Shown: in pieces, positions 33,439 to 33,755 of the stretch
Numbering within the stretch: position 1 is the stretch's first letter
How the letters are laid out: each line of letters opens with the position of its first letter
DNA from: Lachnospiraceae bacterium
Lineage (GTDB): Bacteria > Bacillota > Clostridia > Lachnospirales > Lachnospiraceae
DNA length: 33,755 bases
Direction of reading: 5' to 3'
Assembly: GCA_017962225.1 (NCBI GenBank)
Contig: JAGCVT010000080.1
Span: 1 to 33,755 of the forward strand
Translations under genes and position numbers: made by a program
The notes under the pieces: model-generated
The model's input: only the letters and a program-made list of their open reading frames with translations
Database searches by the model: none
Told to the model about the DNA's origin: nothing

Positions 33439-33755
33439 ATGAGTTCCAAGAAAACAACTGTACCTTTTGCCGGAACAAAAGAGCAAGAGGAAGCACTCAA
33501 GAAAGTCATCGCTGAAAACAAAGACCAGAAGGGTGCCTTGATGCCCATTATGCAGAAAGCACAGGACATCTACGGCTACCTTCCCATCGAAGTTCAGACG
33601 ATGATCGCGGACGGAATGGGTATTCCCCTCGAGAAGGTTTACGGAGTATCGACATTCTATTCACAGTTCGCACTTAATCCCAAGGGTAAATACCAGATTT
33701 CGGTATGCCTTGGTACTGCATGTTATGTTAAAGGATCCGGAGATGTTTATGCCAA
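33439..33755 (+). CDS. nuoE: NuoE/HydC-type [2Fe-2S] subunit (3' partial)
   Basis: The first ~105 residues of a thioredoxin-like [2Fe-2S] subunit: GALMPIMQKAQDIYGYLPIEVQTMIADGMGIP, then YGVSTFYSQF, and the first cluster ligands CLGTAC. It is cut by the right edge. In Clostridia this gene normally opens an operon with NuoF/HydB and the catalytic [FeFe] HydA, forming an NADH- and ferredoxin-dependent bifurcating hydrogenase. The position opposite the sensory hydrogenase operon supports this reading, but HydA itself is not visible. An AAGGAGG ribosome site, extended -10 promoter and Rex-like site precede it. Confidence 0.92.
   Translation, partial: MSSKKTTVPFAGTKEQEEALKKVIAENKDQKGALMPIMQKAQDIYGYLPIEVQTMIADGMGIPLEKVYGVSTFYSQFALNPKGKYQISVCLGTACYVKGSGDVYA

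Overview
The window looks like chromosomal DNA from an anaerobic Clostridia-class Firmicute, most likely a Lachnospiraceae-type gut or rumen bacterium. The basis is moderate-to-low GC, frequent ATA and AGA codons, strong AGGAGG-type ribosome sites, an archaeal-type aspartyl-tRNA synthetase, DUF5684-like membrane proteins, and [FeFe]-hydrogenase-associated genes (TM1266-type ACT regulator, DRTGG proteins, sensory hydrogenase, NuoE/HydC). No species can be named from the sequence alone. No rRNA, tRNA, IS element or CRISPR array was recognised.

Layout. 1-5.3 kb: the 3' part of an ABC exporter, a Na+-coupled NSS transporter, and a divergent pair made of an S24/S26 peptidase and a PqqD-HprK-like fusion, followed by a 63-aa peptide gene and a small membrane protein. 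Together these resemble part of a peptide-modification (RiPP-like) locus. 5.3-8.3 kb: housekeeping genes, an RlmD-type 23S rRNA methyltransferase and aspS. 8.3-14.5 kb: a co-directional group with an HD-GYP protein carrying a CBM2-like ectodomain, a FecR-domain surface protein with a Lys-Asp-rich spacer and Cys/His repeats, a small membrane protein, a divergent Hsp70 and its J-protein partner. It ends at a clear terminator.

14.6-25.7 kb is the core of the window. It is a ten-gene minus-strand operon that reads, in transcription order, nifH-like 1, nifD-like 1, nifK-like 1, nifH-like 2, nifD-like 2, nifK-like 2, hypF, hypC, hypD, hypE. Two complete nitrogenase-like three-component modules are therefore physically linked to the whole Fe(CN)2CO-making branch of the Hyp pathway. 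No hypA, hypB or [NiFe] hydrogenase subunit lies in the window. Both NifH-like proteins keep the nucleotide and [4Fe-4S] residues, but the NifD-like proteins lack the FeMo-cofactor ligands. A nitrogenase-like enzyme, or cofactor-assembly system, that uses a Hyp-derived iron fragment with CN and CO ligands is the most interesting hypothesis. A TM1266-type iron-only-hydrogenase regulator sits just upstream, separated by a terminator that could act as an attenuator.

26.3-29.2 kb: plus-strand genes for a small membrane protein, an AqpZ-type aquaporin, a UPF0340 protein and an M48/Ste24 protease. 29.2-33.1 kb: a six-gene minus-strand operon with two DRTGG proteins, an RsbW-like ATPase, a sensory-type [FeFe]-hydrogenase homologue, a PHP-domain protein and an SDR reductase. 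Across a 319-bp divergent promoter region lies the start of nuoE/hydC, probably the first gene of an electron-bifurcating [FeFe] hydrogenase operon. It has a near-perfect Rex operator next to its ribosome site. The right half of the window is therefore centred on hydrogen and redox metabolism.
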